A stretch of 64,000 bases of DNA from Anaeromyxobacter soli (GCF_022808855.1 NZ_JAKZLF010000016.1:33464-97463), one strand, 5' to 3'; shown: positions 28,754 to 38,998, numbered from the stretch's first letter. Numbers and translations are program-made. The notes: generated by a model not told the origin, from the letters alone.

Positions 28754-29100
28754 CCGACATGCCGGATCGCGGAACCCCTGGGAAGCCGTCCACCACCGAA
28801 GACGAGTACTTCGTCCGCGAGGACGCGGAGAAGAAGCGCAGGCTCGCCCTCCAGGTGAAGAAGCAGACCGAGGCGGCCGAGCTGCAGCGGCTCAAGGAGC
28901 TGCACTGGATGCGCTGCCCCAAGTGCGGGATGCAGATGCACGAGGTGCGGCTGCGCGGGGTGGACGTCGACGTGTGCTTCTCCTGCAACGGCGTCTTCCT
29001 CGACGAGGGAGAGCTGAGCCACCTCGAGAAGCCCGAGTCGAAGGGCGTCATGGCCTCGATCCTGAACTGGTTCAAGCCCGAGACGAAGAAGCCGGTCTAG
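28750..29100 (+). CDS. TFIIB-type zinc-ribbon protein
   Basis: 116 aa: a charged helical N-terminus (EKKRRLALQVKKQTEAAELQ) then a zf-TFIIB-type ribbon with CPKCGMQM and CFSCNGVFLDEGEL, ending in a short hydrophobic tail (MASILNWF). The molecular role of this family is not established. ATGA overlap with the upstream gene suggests coupled translation. Confidence 0.8.
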   Translation: MTDMPDRGTPGKPSTTEDEYFVREDAEKKRRLALQVKKQTEAAELQRLKELHWMRCPKCGMQMHEVRLRGVDVDVCFSCNGVFLDEGELSHLEKPESKGVMASILNWFKPETKKPV

Positions 29101-29107
29101 GCGCGAC

Positions 29108-29395
29108 ATGGCCCTCACGCTCGACGAGGTCCGGCGCATCGCGGCGCTGGCGCGGCTCCGGCTTTCGCCGGAAGAGGAGCAGACCTTCGCTGGTCAGCTC
29201 TCGGCCATCCTCGATCACGTCGCGCAGCTCTCCGAGCTCGACGTGTCGGGGGTGGAGCCGATGACGCACGCCCTCGCCGAGGGCGTGCCCCTCCGCGCCG
29301 ACGAGGTCCGCCCCGGCCTCCTTCCCGACGAGGCGCTCGCGAACGCGCCCGCCCGCGAGGACACGTTCTTCGTCGTGCCGAGGATCATCGAGTGA
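29108..29395 (+). CDS. gatC: Asp-tRNA(Asn)/Glu-tRNA(Gln) amidotransferase subunit C
   Basis: 95-aa small subunit that clamps GatA to Gat[18 protein letters not shown] and EPMTHAL are the conserved helices. Starts 8 nt after the zinc-ribbon gene; its TGA overlaps the gatA GTG. First of an operon running to mtnA. Confidence 0.95.
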   Translation: MALTLDEVRRIAALARLRLSPEEEQTFAGQLSAILDHVAQLSELDVSGVEPMTHALAEGVPLRADEVRPGLLPDEALANAPAREDTFFVVPRIIE

Positions 29396-30867
29396 GCGCG
29401 CCGTCCACGGAGCTGACCACCCTCTCGCTCGCCGACGCGAGCGCGCTCCTCGCCGGGAGGGGCGCCTCGTCGCGGGAGCTCGTCGCCGCCGCGCTCGACC
29501 GCATCGCCGCGACCGACGGCCGGATCGGCGCGTTCCTCCGGACGACGCCCGAGCGCGCCCGCGCGGCCGCGGAGGCCGCCGACGCGCGCGCGGCGAAGGG
29601 GGCGCGCCGCTCGCCCCTCGACGGCGTCCCCATCGCCCTCAAGGACATCTTCCTCACGAAGGGCGTCGAGACGACCTGCGCGTCGCGGATCCTCGAGGGC
29701 TTCGTCCCGCCCTACGACGCCACCGTCGTCGAGCGGCTCGAGCAGGCCGGCGCCGTGGTCGTCGGCAAGCTCAACATGGACGAGTTCGCGATGGGCTCGT
29801 CGAACGAGAACAGCGCGTTCAAGCCGTGTCACAACCCGTACGACCTCGCGCGCACGCCCGGCGGCAGCTCGGGCGGCAGCGCCGCGGCCGTCGCCGCCCG
29901 GCAGGTGTACGGGACGCTCGGCACGGACACGGGCGGCTCGATCCGGCTCCCGGCCGCGTTCTGCGGGGCCGTGGGCGTGAAGCCCACCTACGGCCGCGTC
30001 TCGCGCTACGGCGTCATCGCCTTCGCCTCCTCGCTCGATCAGGTCGGCCCGCTCGGCCGCACCGTGCGCGACGCGGCGCTCCTGCTCCAGGCCATCGCCG
30101 GCCACGACCCGCGCGACCTGACCTCCTCGACCCGGCCCGTGGACGACTACCTCGCAGGCCTCGAGGGCGGCGCGCGCGGGCTGCGCATCGGCGTGCCCCG
30201 CGAGTGGCTCGCGGGCGGGCTCGCGCCCGGGGTCGAGCGCGCGGTGCGCGAGGCGCTCGCACGGTACGAGCGGCTCGGCGCGACGCTCGTCGACGTCTCC
30301 CTGCCGCACTCGCGCTACGGCATCGCGGCCTACTACCTCATCGCCCCCGCGGAGGCCTCCTCGAACCTCGCCCGCTACGACGGCGTGCGCTTCGGGCTCC
30401 GCGCGGGCGAGGCGCGCGGCCTCAAGGAGATGTACTCGGAGACGCGCGAGCGCGGGTTCGGCGCGGAGCCGAAGCGCCGCATCATGCTCGGGACCTACGC
30501 GCTCAGCGCGGGCTACTACGACGCCTACTACCTGCGCGCGCAGAAGGTCCGCACCCTCGTCCGGCGAGACTTCGACGAGGCGTTCCGGGCCTGCGACGTG
30601 GTCGCCGGCCCGGTCGCGCCCACGGTCGCCTTCCGCCTGGGCGAGAAGACCGCCGATCCGCTGCAGATGTACCTCGCCGACGTGTTCACCATCACCGCGA
30701 ACCTCGCCGCGCTCCCCGGCCTGTCGGTGCCCTGCGGGCTCGAGCGCGAGAGCGGGATGCCGGTGGGGCTCCAGCTCGTGGGGCGCCCGTTCGACGAGGC
30801 GACGCTGCTCCGGGCGGCGCGCGCGCTGGAGCGCGAGGCGGGGCCGCTGCCGGCGCCGGAGGTGTGA
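29392..30867 (+). CDS. gatA: Asp-tRNA(Asn)/Glu-tRNA(Gln) amidotransferase subunit A
   Basis: 491-aa amidase-signature subunit releasing ammonia from glutamine or asparagine. Catalytic triad: K84 (ALKDIF), cis-Ser S159 (PGGSSGGS) and nucleophile S183 (GTDTGGSIR). GTG start overlapping gatC. Usual length. Confidence 0.97.
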   Translation: MSAPSTELTTLSLADASALLAGRGASSRELVAAALDRIAATDGRIGAFLRTTPERARAAAEAADARAAKGARRSPLDGVPIALKDIFLTKGVETTCASRILEGFVPPYDATVVERLEQAGAVVVGKLNMDEFAMGSSNENSAFKPCHNPYDLARTPGGSSGGSAAAVAARQVYGTLGTDTGGSIRLPAAFCGAVGVKPTYGRVSRYGVIAFASSLDQVGPLGRTVRDAALLLQAIAGHDPRDLTSSTRPVDDYLAGLEGGARGLRIGVPREWLAGGLAPGVERAVREALARYERLGATLVDVSLPHSRYGIAAYYLIAPAEASSNLARYDGVRFGLRAGEARGLKEMYSETRERGFGAEPKRRIMLGTYALSAGYYDAYYLRAQKVRTLVRRDFDEAFRACDVVAGPVAPTVAFRLGEKTADPLQMYLADVFTITANLAALPGLSVPCGLERESGMPVGLQLVGRPFDEATLLRAARALEREAGPLPAPEV

Positions 30868-30869
30868 CC

Positions 30870-31307
30870 ATGACCCGCCGGATCGCCACGCTCCTGTGGG
30901 CGGCGCTCCTCGTCCTGCCCGTCGCCTTCCTGGGCGTGGCGGTGACCCGCGCGCGCGGCGCCTCGCCCGGCGGGCACGCCGCGCTGCTCCTCTGGCTCGC
31001 CGTCGTCGCGTCGGCCTTCAACGTGGCGCTCTCGCGCGTCATCCCGCCGCGCCTCGAGGCGGCGCGCCGCGGCGGCCGCGACGCGGTCACGCTCACGCGC
31101 TTCCTCGTCGCGTGGGCGCTGTGCGAGGCGGCGGCGCTCTGTCCGCTCGTCGCCTATCTCGTCACGCGCGATCCCCGCCTCGTCGTGGTGCTCCTCCTCG
31201 ACCTGGCGGCGCTCGCCTTCCTCTATCCGAGCGATCGGCGGTGGGACCGGCTCGCGCCGGCCGGCCCCGGCGGCGCCGCGCTCGGGCCACGCCGGGAGGC
31301 GCGCTGA
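30870..31307 (+). CDS. Small membrane protein between gatA and gatB
   Basis: 145 aa with about four hydrophobic helices and a charged C-terminal tail; not recognised. ATG 30870 has GGAGG 7 nt upstream. Its TGA overlaps the gatB ATG by one base. Placement inside gatCAB suggests co-expression, not necessarily a tRNA role. Confidence 0.65.
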   Translation: MTRRIATLLWAALLVLPVAFLGVAVTRARGASPGGHAALLLWLAVVASAFNVALSRVIPPRLEAARRGGRDAVTLTRFLVAWALCEAAALCPLVAYLVTRDPRLVVVLLLDLAALAFLYPSDRRWDRLAPAGPGGAALGPRREAR

Positions 31308-32758
31308 TGCCGGTCTCGGACTTCCAGGTGGTCCTCGGGCTCGAGGTCCACGCCCAGCTCCTCACCCGCAGCAAGATCTTCTGCGCCTGCTCGACCGCGT
31401 TCGGCGCGGCGCCCAACACGCAGGTCTGCCCGGTGTGCCTCGGGCTGCCCGGCGCGCTGCCCGCGCTGAACGCCCAGGTGCTGGAGCTGGCGGTCCGCGC
31501 CGGGCTCGCGCTCGGCTGCGAGATCCGCGCGAAGAGCGTGTTCGCGCGGAAGAACTACTTCTACCCGGACCTGCCGAAGGGCTACCAGATCTCGCAGTAC
31601 GAGCTGCCCATCTGCGTGGGGGGCGGGGTGGAGATCGCGGTCGACGGGGCGACGCGGTCCATCCGGCTCACGCGGATCCACATGGAGGAGGACGCCGGCA
31701 AGAACGTGCACGACGTCACGGCGGCCGGCTCCGGCGTCGACCTCAACCGCGCCGGGGTGCCGCTCCTCGAGATCGTCTCGGAGCCGGACCTGCGCTCGAT
31801 CGACGAGGCCATCGCGTACCTCAAGACCCTGCGCGCGATCCTCATGACGCTCGGGGTGAACGACGGCAACCTGCAGGAGGGCTCGTTCCGCTGCGACGCG
31901 AACGTGTCGGTCATGCGGAAGGGCGCGACCGAGCTCGGCACCCGCTGCGAGCTCAAGAACATGAACTCGTTCCGCTTCCTCCGGCAGGCCATCGACTTCG
32001 AGGTGCGCCGACAGGTCGAGCTCATCGAGGCGGGCGGCAAGGTCCAGCAGGAGACGCGGCTGTTCGATCCCGATCGCGGCGAGACGCGCTCGATGCGCTC
32101 CAAGGAGGAGGCGCACGACTACCGCTACTTCCCCGAGCCGGATCTCCCGCCGGTCCTGGTCGACGAGGCGCTCGTCGAGCGGGTGCGGCGCGCGCTGCCC
32201 GAGCTGCCGCGGGCGCGCTCGGCGCGCTACCAGCGAGCGCTCGGGCTCTCCGCCTACGACGCGGAGCTGCTCGTCGCCGACAAGGCGGTGGCCGAGTTCT
32301 TCGACGCGACGCTCGCCGCGTACGGCAGCTCGCCGGAGGCGGCCAAGCGGGCGGCGAACTGGCTGAACGGCGACCTCGCCCGGCTCGCGAACGAGCTCGG
32401 GCAGGAGCCCGCCGCCTGGCGCATCACGCCGGCGCAGCTCGCCGAGATCCTGCGACTCCAGGACGCGCAGACCATCGGCGGCCCGGGCGCGAAGCAGGTG
32501 GTGGAGGAGGTCTTCCGCACCGGCGCCGCGCCGGCCGAGGTCGTGCGCGTGAAGGGGCTCGCGCAGGTGTCGGACGAGGGCGCCATCGAGGCGGCGGTGG
32601 ATCGCGTGATCGCCGCGAGCGCGGCGGAGGTGGAGCGCTACCGCGGCGGCAACACGAAGCTCCTCGGCTTCTTCGTCGGGCAGGTCATGAAGGAGATGCG
32701 GGGCAAGGGCAACCCGGCCGTCGTGAACGCCCTCCTCAAGAAGAAGCTGGGCGAGTAG
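31307..32758 (+). CDS. gatB: Asp-tRNA(Asn)/Glu-tRNA(Gln) amidotransferase subunit B
   Basis: 483-aa subunit that binds and activates the misacylated t[11 protein letters not shown] at the start, a zinc knuckle CACS...CPVCLG (about 24-45), [15 protein letters not shown], and ELKNMNSFR. The C-terminal YqeY-like tail ends [15 protein letters not shown]. With gatC and gatA it forms the complete transamidosome enzyme. Confidence 0.97.
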   Translation: MPVSDFQVVLGLEVHAQLLTRSKIFCACSTAFGAAPNTQVCPVCLGLPGALPALNAQVLELAVRAGLALGCEIRAKSVFARKNYFYPDLPKGYQISQYELPICVGGGVEIAVDGATRSIRLTRIHMEEDAGKNVHDVTAAGSGVDLNRAGVPLLEIVSEPDLRSIDEAIAYLKTLRAILMTLGVNDGNLQEGSFRCDANVSVMRKGATELGTRCELKNMNSFRFLRQAIDFEVRRQVELIEAGGKVQQETRLFDPDRGETRSMRSKEEAHDYRYFPEPDLPPVLVDEALVERVRRALPELPRARSARYQRALGLSAYDAELLVADKAVAEFFDATLAAYGSSPEAAKRAANWLNGDLARLANELGQEPAAWRITPAQLAEILRLQDAQTIGGPGAKQVVEEVFRTGAAPAEVVRVKGLAQVSDEGAIEAAVDRVIAASAAEVERYRGGNTKLLGFFVGQVMKEMRGKGNPAVVNALLKKKLGE

Positions 32759-32834
32759 AGTCCCCGCGCGGGGTCCGCGCGTGACGGCGCCGGCGCGGGC
32801 GGTCTCGTGGCGCGGCGACGGATCGGAGCGAGCC

Positions 32835-33047
32835 ATGGCGAGGTGGGCGGGATGGGGCGCCGGGCCGGCCGGTGCGGGCGCGGCGGGTCCGACGAAGGTG
32901 TTCCTGGGGATCGCGCTCGTGAGCTGCGTCGTCGTCGCGGGGGTGCTCGCGAGCGAGCGGCGCCTGCCGGCGGCCGCGGTGGCCGCGCTCGCGGCCGTTT
33001 ACTTCGCCCTGCGGCTCTTCGCGGGGCTCGGAAGGGAGAGGCGATGA
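32835..33047 (+). CDS. Small single/double-pass membrane protein
   Basis: 70 aa: a Gly/Ala-rich start, then two hydrophobic segments ([18 protein letters not shown] and [16 protein letters not shown]). ATG 32835 follows a GGAGCGAG ribosome site; a GTG at 32781 is possible. Stop overlaps the mtnA ATG. No recognised family. Confidence 0.5.
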   Translation: MARWAGWGAGPAGAGAAGPTKVFLGIALVSCVVVAGVLASERRLPAAAVAALAAVYFALRLFAGLGRERR

Positions 33048-34057
33048 ACGCGGAGCCGCTCAGGCCGGTGCTCTACGACGAGGCGCGGGACGTGGTCCGC
33101 GTGCTCGACCAGCGGCGCCTGCCGGCCGACGAGGTCTGGCTCGAGCTCGCCTCCGCGGACGAGGTCGTGCAGGCCATCAAGGACCTGACGGTGCGCGGCG
33201 CCCCCGCCATCGGCGTCGCCGCGGCGTACGCGCTCGCCCTGGAGTCGCGCCGCGGGGCCGAGCCGCCGCGCCTGCGCGAGGCCGCCGAGCGGCTGGTCCA
33301 CGCGCGCCCCACCGCCGTGAACCTCGCCTGGGCGGTGCGGCGCATGTCGCGCCGGATGGGCCTCGGGGCGGTGGCGCTCCTCAAGGAGGCGCACGCGATC
33401 CGGGACGAGGACGAGGCCGCCTGCCGGCGCATCGGCGCGCTCGGCGCGCCGCTCCTCCCGCCGCGCGCGAGCGTCCTCACCCACTGCAACGCCGGCGCGC
33501 TCGCCACCGCCGGCTACGGCACCGCCCTCGGCGTCGTCCGCGCGGCCGTGGAGGCGGGGAACGCCGTCACGGTGTTCGCGGACGAGACGCGCCCGTTCCT
33601 GCAGGGCGCCCGGCTCACCGCGTGGGAGCTGAAGCGCGACGGGATCCCGGTGACGCTCCTCACCGACGGCATGGCCGGCTGGCTCATGGCGCGCGGAGAG
33701 ATCGCCTGCGTGGTCGTGGGCGCCGACCGCATCGCCGCGAACGGCGACGTGGCGAACAAGATCGGCACCTACGCCCTCGCCGTGCTCGCCGCGTACCACC
33801 ACCTGCCGTTCTACGTGGCGGCGCCGTGGAGCACGGTCGACCTGCAGACCGCGGACGGCGCGGCCATCCCCATCGAGGAGCGCGGCGCCGACGAGGTGCT
33901 GATGCTCGCCGGCCAGCGCATCGCGCCCGCCGGCGTGCCGGCCCGCTACCCCGCCTTCGACGTCACGCCTGAGCCGCTCGTCACCGCCCTCATCACGGAG
34001 CGCGGGGTGGTGCGCCGTCCGTTCGGGCCCGGCCTCGCGGCGCTCGCCGCGAGGTAG
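33044..34057 (+). CDS. mtnA: S-methyl-5-thioribose-1-phosphate isomerase
   Basis: 337-aa methionine-salvage enzyme converting methylthioribose-1-P to methylthioribulose-1-P. Conserved VRGAPAIG (about 50-57), catalytic C148 ([10 protein letters not shown]) and D228 ([17 protein letters not shown]). The rest of the salvage pathway is not in the window. Last gene of the gat operon. Confidence 0.95.
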   Translation: MNAEPLRPVLYDEARDVVRVLDQRRLPADEVWLELASADEVVQAIKDLTVRGAPAIGVAAAYALALESRRGAEPPRLREAAERLVHARPTAVNLAWAVRRMSRRMGLGAVALLKEAHAIRDEDEAACRRIGALGAPLLPPRASVLTHCNAGALATAGYGTALGVVRAAVEAGNAVTVFADETRPFLQGARLTAWELKRDGIPVTLLTDGMAGWLMARGEIACVVVGADRIAANGDVANKIGTYALAVLAAYHHLPFYVAAPWSTVDLQTADGAAIPIEERGADEVLMLAGQRIAPAGVPARYPAFDVTPEPLVTALITERGVVRRPFGPGLAALAAR

Positions 34058-34094
34058 GCAAACCGGCGCCTTCCCGCGCCCGACACCCTCCGTC

Positions 34095-34100
34095 TAACAT
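34095..34100 (+). promoter_or_regulatory. -10-like element of the KirBac-like gene
   Basis: TAACAT ends 9 nt before ATG 34110 without a Shine-Dalgarno; candidate leaderless promoter. Confidence 0.3.
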
Positions 34101-34109
34101 CCGCGCCGC

Positions 34110-35009
34110 ATGGCCGACATCGGCTCGACCCGGGTGTTCGGGCACGCTCGCCGCAGCGTGAAGATCATCGGGCTCCGGCGGCGCCCGCTCGCGGACCTCT
34201 ACCACCGGCTCGTGACCGGGAGCTGGACCCGCCTCGTCACGATCTACGCGCTCGTCTTCTTCGGCACGCAGGCGCTGTTCGGGCTCGCGCACCTCGCCCT
34301 CGCGGCGGAGTGGCCGCCGGGCGCGTCGGTGATCCCCGCGCTGCTCGCCGCCGCCGACGCGCCGCCCGCGCCGGCGCCGCCCCTCTCCGGCCGCTGGCTC
34401 GCCGGCGGCGCGGTCTCCGCGGTCGAGACCTTCGTGCGCTGGCTGCTCGCCGTCATCGGCGCCGGCATCCTCCTCGCCAAGTACTCGCGCATCCCCGCGC
34501 GCGTCATCTTCAGCCGGGTCGCGGTCGTCGGCCCGCACGCCGGCGGCCGGGCGCTCCTGTTCCGCATGGCGAACGAGCGGACGAGCCACATCCTCGACGC
34601 CAAGGTCTCGGTCATGCTCGTGCGCAACGAGCGCGGCGAGGACGGCGAGGTGGTGCGCCGCGCCCACGATCTCCCCCTCGCGCGCGACGGCTCGGCGCTC
34701 TTCTCCCACGCCTGGACGGCGGTCCACCCGGTCACCCGCGAGAGCCCGCTCTTCGGCGAGACGGAGGCGTCGCTCGCCGGCGAGGACGCGGAGCTCGTCG
34801 TGACGCTCTCCGGCTACGACGAGGGGCTGACCCGCGTGATCCACGCGCGCCGCACGTACCTGCCCGAGGAGCTCCGCTGGGACGTGCGCTTCCGCGACAT
34901 CGTGAAGGTGCTCCCCGGCGGAGATCAGGCCGTCGACTACCGCCGCTTCCACGAGGTGGTGGCGATCGAGCCTCCCGGCGAGCGGACCCCGCGGCGCGCC
35001 GCGCGCTGA
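34110..35009 (+). CDS. KirBac-like protein lacking the potassium selectivity filter
   Basis: 299 aa of inward-rectifier (KirBac) architecture: amphipathic slide helix and DLYHRLVTGSW (29-39), TM1 (41-65), TM2 (98-123), then the Ig-like cytoplasmic domain with KYSRIPARVIFSRVAVV, LLFRMANERTSHILDAKV and HARRTYLPEELRW. Family members carry a pore helix and TxGYG filter between TM1 and TM2. Here residues 66-97 are a Pro/Ala loop and the filter is missing. The frame is intact across it, so it is not an obvious frameshift. It cannot be a normal K+ channel; it may be a sensor, a partner subunit or a decaying gene. Confidence 0.75.
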   Translation: MADIGSTRVFGHARRSVKIIGLRRRPLADLYHRLVTGSWTRLVTIYALVFFGTQALFGLAHLALAAEWPPGASVIPALLAAADAPPAPAPPLSGRWLAGGAVSAVETFVRWLLAVIGAGILLAKYSRIPARVIFSRVAVVGPHAGGRALLFRMANERTSHILDAKVSVMLVRNERGEDGEVVRRAHDLPLARDGSALFSHAWTAVHPVTRESPLFGETEASLAGEDAELVVTLSGYDEGLTRVIHARRTYLPEELRWDVRFRDIVKVLPGGDQAVDYRRFHEVVAIEPPGERTPRRAAR

Positions 35010-35073
35010 GCTGGCGCCCACCGCGCCTGGGGCGCAGGCGGCCGCGACGGCCCCGCGCTAGATTGGGGAGACG

Positions 35074-35538
35074 ATGGCCACCCGGACCTGCCCCGCCTGC
35101 GCGCGCCCGCTCGGCTCCAACGCGGACTGCCTCTCCTGCCGCGAGGCCGCCGCGAGCGAGCTCGCGCGCGAGGCGAAGGACATCACGCCCGAGAGCCTCC
35201 CCGGGCGCGCCTCGGCCGCCCGGCGCTTCCTGCGCCGGCCGCCGTGGTACGCGCGCCGCGCGCCGGGCGCGTTCCGCGCGAAGCTCAGGCTCCTCTGGAT
35301 GGTGCTGCGCGATTACGCGAACGGGACGTACCGGAAGGTGCCGTGGAAGTCCGTCGCCGCGCTCGCCGCCGCGGTGGCCTACGTGCTCTCGCCCGTCGAC
35401 CTCGTGCCGGACTTCCTCTTCCCGGTGGGCCTCGCGGACGACGCGGTGCTCGTCGCGCTGACCTGGGGGCTCGTGAAGCGCGAGCTGCGCGAGTACTGCG
35501 CTTGGAAGGGCCTGTCCCCGGCGCACTTCGGGCTGTAG
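35074..35538 (+). CDS. YkvA-family (DUF1232) protein with zinc-ribbon N-terminus
   Basis: 154 aa. CPAC...CLSC (C6, C9, C19, C22) forms a likely zinc knuckle. Residues about 85-125 are DUF1232: AVAYVLSPVDLVPDFLFPVGLADD. Function unknown; the family is membrane-associated. TAGATT ends 9 nt before the ATG, with GGGGAG between them. Confidence 0.75.
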   Translation: MATRTCPACARPLGSNADCLSCREAAASELAREAKDITPESLPGRASAARRFLRRPPWYARRAPGAFRAKLRLLWMVLRDYANGTYRKVPWKSVAALAAAVAYVLSPVDLVPDFLFPVGLADDAVLVALTWGLVKRELREYCAWKGLSPAHFGL

Positions 35539-35568
35539 ACGGCGAACGATCCCGGGCGGCGGCGCCTC

Positions 35569-36450
35569 CTACCGCTCCCGCATCTCCGCGGCGAGGTCGC
35601 GGACCGCGGCTTGCGCCGCGTCGATGCTCTGCGCGCGCCAGGGTCGCCCGTGGCCGGGGATGACCCACTCGAACCGGTGCGCCGCGAGCCGCTCCATCGA
35701 GCGGGTCTGCGAGTCCCAGTCCCACCAGCACACCGACCGCGACGCGCCGAGCCTCCCCTCGGCATCGCCCCACAGGTGGTCGCCGGTGAAGAGGTACCGC
35801 TCGCCGACGAGGAGCGCCGTCGAGCCGGCGGTGTGGCCGGGGACGGGGATGGCGAGGAGGTCGTTCGTGAGGGCGGTGGGCGCGTCGCCCTCGAGCCGGA
35901 CCTCCACGCCGCGGGTCCCGGCGGTCACGTCGCGCGCGTGGAGCACGCGGGCGCAGCCGAGCGCCTCCGCCCAGCGGGCGTGATCGGCGACGTCGTCGCG
36001 GTGACTGAGGAACAGGAAGCGCGCCCCGCCCAGCGCGCGGAGGCGTGCGAGGAGCGGGGCCGTGAAGCGCGGCGAGTCCACGAGCACGTTCCCGCCGCGG
36101 CGCAGCACGAGCCACGACGCCGCGCCGAAGGAGGACTCCGCCGCGTAACCGCAGTCGAGGACGTCGGGGGCGTCCTCCGCGAGCGGGACGGGGAGCGCGC
36201 GCGAGGCCTCGCGCACTCCCGCGCCGGAGGTGGAGCCGATCGCGGCGACGGGGCAGGAGACGAGCGCGAGGAGGGCCCGCCGCCGCGCCTCGCCGTCAGA
36301 CGGCTGCGAGGCGACGAAGGCGCGGTCGTCCTCGCCGCCGCCGAACGTCGCGGGCGCGAGGCGGCGGCAGGTGTCGCAGGAGATGCAGCGATCGTCGACG
36401 AAGAGATCGCCGGGCGCGTTCTCCGGGACGGCGCGCGTGCGAAGGGCCAC
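35569..36450 (-). CDS. Ferredoxin-MBL-fold fusion hydrolase
   Basis: 293 aa. The N-terminal [4Fe-4S] ferredoxin has C22, C25, C28 (CISCDTC) and C66 (SCPVAAI). It is fused to a metallo-beta-lactamase domain with SHRDDVADH, VPGHTAGS, FTGDHLWGD and VIPGHGRPW. The second His of the usual HxHxDH is replaced, as in other ferredoxin-fused members. An oxidoreductase or redox-controlled hydrolase is possible; the substrate is unknown. GTG start without a strong ribosome site. Confidence 0.75.
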   Translation of the reverse strand: MALRTRAVPENAPGDLFVDDRCISCDTCRRLAPATFGGGEDDRAFVASQPSDGEARRRALLALVSCPVAAIGSTSGAGVREASRALPVPLAEDAPDVLDCGYAAESSFGAASWLVLRRGGNVLVDSPRFTAPLLARLRALGGARFLFLSHRDDVADHARWAEALGCARVLHARDVTAGTRGVEVRLEGDAPTALTNDLLAIPVPGHTAGSTALLVGERYLFTGDHLWGDAEGRLGASRSVCWWDWDSQTRSMERLAAHRFEWVIPGHGRPWRAQSIDAAQAAVRDLAAEMRER

Positions 36451-36509
36451 GCCGCTCTGATAAGCGGGCGTGGCCCTCGGTTCAGCGGGCTTCGCGCGAG
36501 CGCTCCGCC

Positions 36510-37004
36510 CTAGTGCTTGCCCTTGTGCTTGCCGTTACCGTGGCCGCCGTGGCCGTGGTCGTCGTCGTGATCGCGGTACTCGCGGCGATCGTAGTCCCTG
36601 CCGCCGTCGCGGAAGTACGCGGGCGCGGGCTGCGGGCGGCCGCCGTAGTAGGCGGGGCCGTGCTTCTCCCCCTTCCAGCCCTTCTCCGGCTTCCAGTGCT
36701 TGTAGTGACCGGGCGGGACCTTCACGAGGGCCACCGGCACCGCGCGGGCGGGCGCCATGACCCAGCCGCCCCGGTGCGAGCGGGAGCGGTACCAGACGTC
36801 GTCCTCGCGGACCCAGTAGTAGCCGTTCGTGTAGAACACCTCGTGATCGCACTCGGGCACGACCTGCACGCCCGGGCTGACGACGACGAGCTGGGGCAGG
36901 ACGACCGGCAGATCGAAGCTGATTCCAGCCGAGGCGCGGAGCTGGGCCTCGGCGATCGACGGCAAAAGGAGCGCTCCGGCGAGCGCGAGCGTGAGCTTTC
37001 GCAT
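36510..37004 (-). CDS. Secreted His-rich protein with YYWV-type motif
   Basis: 164 aa. A signal peptide ends at AEA (about residue 20). The core has ECDHEVFYTNGYYWVREDDVW followed by basic WKPEKGWKGEKHGP, a composition seen in small periplasmic proteins. The C-terminus is Asp/Arg then His/Gly/Lys-rich (HDDDHGHGGHG), suggesting metal binding. Start ATG 37004 chosen from the signal peptide. Confidence 0.65.
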   Translation of the reverse strand: MRKLTLALAGALLLPSIAEAQLRASAGISFDLPVVLPQLVVVSPGVQVVPECDHEVFYTNGYYWVREDDVWYRSRSHRGGWVMAPARAVPVALVKVPPGHYKHWKPEKGWKGEKHGPAYYGGRPQPAPAYFRDGGRDYDRREYRDHDDDHGHGGHGNGKHKGKH

Positions 37005-37103
37005 AAGGGCGGCAGGATCGGGTGATCGGGCGCCCCGCGCAATGTGAGGCGGGGAGGCAGGCGAGCCCACCCCGGGGCGGTCCGGTCCAAGCCCCGGGAT
37101 TCC

Positions 37104-37133
37104 TTGACAGCCCCGGCGGCCTGATCGTATATG
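37104..37133 (+). promoter_or_regulatory. Promoter of rplU-rpmA-obgE
   Basis: Consensus TTGACA, 18-nt spacer, TATATG. Predicted start near 37140, giving a leader of about 75 nt before rplU, long enough for ribosomal-protein feedback though no structure is proven. Confidence 0.65.
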
Positions 37134-37214
37134 ACCGCCCTTCCGGAGGCCCGGAGGCGCGCCGTTTCGCGGCCGCGCGCTGGTGAAATCCTCCCAGATT
37201 TCGAGGAGAAGGCG

Positions 37215-37520
37215 ATGTACGCGGTGATTCGGACCGGCGGGAAGCAGTACCGCGTCGCGCAGGGCGATCGGCTCAAGGTCGAGAAGCTCGCTGGCGACGT
37301 CGGCGGCAAGATCAGCTTCGAGGTGCTGCTCGTCGGCGGAGAGGGCGAGGCCAAGATCGGCGCGCCGGTCGTCGCGGGCGCCGCGGTCGAGGGCGAGATC
37401 GTCGCCCAGGACAAGCACAAGAAGGTCGTCCACTTCCGCAAGAAGAAGGAAGGCTGGACGAAGAAGCGGGGCCACCGGCAGCCGTACACCGAGGTCCTCA
37501 TCACGACGGTGCGCGCGTAA
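37215..37520 (+). CDS. rplU: 50S ribosomal protein L21 (bL21)
   Basis: 101 aa, normal length; [14 protein letters not shown] at the start and [17 protein letters not shown] (the 23S-binding signature) near the end. A GAGGAG ribosome site precedes ATG 37215. Followed by rpmA and obgE in the usual order. Confidence 0.98.
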   Translation: MYAVIRTGGKQYRVAQGDRLKVEKLAGDVGGKISFEVLLVGGEGEAKIGAPVVAGAAVEGEIVAQDKHKKVVHFRKKKEGWTKKRGHRQPYTEVLITTVRA

Positions 37521-37567
37521 CGCTCGCGCCCCCGACGACCCGGTTCCGGGTTCAGGTGGAGTAGAAA

Positions 37568-37825
37568 ATGGCTCACAAAAAGGGACAGGGCTCCTCGCGC
37601 AACGGCCGTGACTCTCCCGGCCAGCACCGCGGCATCAAGGTCTACGGGTCCGAGAAGGTCGTGGCGGGGAACATCCTCGTCCGCCAGGTCGGCACCCTCG
37701 TCCACCCCGGCGCGAACGTCGGGATGGGCAAGGACTTCACGCTCTTCGCGCTCGTGGACGGCACCGTGAAGTACAGCCGCGCCCGGGGCGATCGGCGCTT
37801 CGTCTCCATCGTTCCGGGGGCGTAG
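37568..37825 (+). CDS. rpmA: 50S ribosomal protein L27 (bL27)
   Basis: 85 aa; [19 protein letters not shown] at the N-terminus reaches the peptidyl-transferase centre. No Firmicutes-type cleaved N-terminal extension. Confidence 0.98.
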   Translation: MAHKKGQGSSRNGRDSPGQHRGIKVYGSEKVVAGNILVRQVGTLVHPGANVGMGKDFTLFALVDGTVKYSRARGDRRFVSIVPGA

Positions 37826-37840
37826 CGCTCCGCCGCTCCG

Positions 37841-37907
37841 GTCCGCCCCCGGCGGACGAGGCGGCCTCCACTCATCACGGCGCCGCGGGCCACCCAGGTC
37901 CGCGGCG
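37841..37907 (+). terminator. Two hairpins between rpmA and obgE
   Basis: GTCCGCC/GGCGGAC (loop CCC) at 37841-37857 and CGCCGCGG/CCGCGGCG (11-nt loop) at 37881-37907, the second followed by TTCGCGTTTG. Possible partial terminator separating ribosomal-protein from obgE expression. TAAAAG, 7 nt before the obgE ATG, could restart transcription. Confidence 0.4.
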
Positions 37908-37930
37908 TTCGCGTTTGTAAAAGGCTCCGA

Positions 37931-38998
37931 ATGAAGTTCGTCGACGAGGTCCGCATCCACGTGAAGGCCGGCGACGGCGGCAACGGCGCCGTGGCGTGGC
38001 GGCGGGAGAAGTTCATCCCGCGCGGCGGACCGGCCGGCGGCGACGGCGGGAACGGCGGGGACGTGGTGCTGGTCGTCGACCCGCAGCTCTCGACGCTGCT
38101 CGACTACCGCTACGTCCGGGAGCACCGCGCGAGGAGCGGCGAGCACGGCCAGGGCTCGGACATGAACGGCAGGGACGGCGACCCGCTCGTCCTGCGCGTG
38201 CCGCCGGGCACGGTCGTGAAGGACGCCGGCACCGGCGAGCTCGTCGCGGACCTCGGCGGCGAGGGCGAGCGGCTCGTCGTCGCCAAGGGTGGTCGCGGCG
38301 GCCTCGGCAACATGAACTTCGCCACCTCGACGAACCAGGCGCCGCGCTACGCCGAGGACGGCACGCCCGGCGAGGAGCGGGAGCTCGTCCTCGAGCTGAA
38401 GCTCCTCGCGGACGTGGGCATCGTCGGCTACCCGAACGCCGGCAAGTCGACGCTCATCAGCCGCATCTCCCGGGCCCGGCCCAAGATCGCGGACTACCCC
38501 TTCACGACGCTCGTGCCGAACCTCGGCGTCGTCTCCTGGCGAGGCGAGAAGAGCTTCGTCGTGGCCGACATCCCCGGCCTCATCGAGGGGGCGCACGAGG
38601 GCGCTGGGCTCGGCCACCAGTTCCTCCGTCACGTGGAGCGCTGCCGCGTGCTCGTGCACCTCGTCGAGGGCGCGAACCCCGAGGAGGGTCGCTCGCCGAA
38701 GGCGGACTACGAGGCCATCAACCGCGAGCTCGCGCTCTACTCGCCGGCCCTCGCGGAGAAGCCGCAGATCCTGGCGGTGACGAAGATCGACGTCCCCGAG
38801 TCGCGCGCCGCCGGGGAGAAGCTCAAGAAGGCGTTCGCGCGCCGCAAGCAGCCCGTCGACGTCCACCTCGTGTCGGCGGTCACCGGCGAGGGGATGCCGG
38901 AGCTGCTCGACGCGGTGGGGCGCGCCCTCTTCGAGGAGGCGCGGCCGCGGCGCGGCGGCCGAGGGCGCCGGCTCGGGAAGCCGAGGGCCGAGAAGTGA
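37931..38998 (+). CDS. obgE: Obg-family ribosome-assembly GTPase
   Basis: 355 aa. Residues 1-158 are the Gly-rich Obg fold. The GTPase domain has the P-loop GYPNAGKST near 165, [12 protein letters not shown] (switch), DIPGLIEGA (G3) and TKID (G4). The C-terminal OCT domain is lacking; instead a short Arg/Gly basic tail follows. Acts in 50S maturation and stringent control. The stop overlaps the trmH GTG. Confidence 0.95.
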   Translation: MKFVDEVRIHVKAGDGGNGAVAWRREKFIPRGGPAGGDGGNGGDVVLVVDPQLSTLLDYRYVREHRARSGEHGQGSDMNGRDGDPLVLRVPPGTVVKDAGTGELVADLGGEGERLVVAKGGRGGLGNMNFATSTNQAPRYAEDGTPGEERELVLELKLLADVGIVGYPNAGKSTLISRISRARPKIADYPFTTLVPNLGVVSWRGEKSFVVADIPGLIEGAHEGAGLGHQFLRHVERCRVLVHLVEGANPEEGRSPKADYEAINRELALYSPALAEKPQILAVTKIDVPESRAAGEKLKKAFARRKQPVDVHLVSAVTGEGMPELLDAVGRALFEEARPRRGGRGRRLGKPRAEK

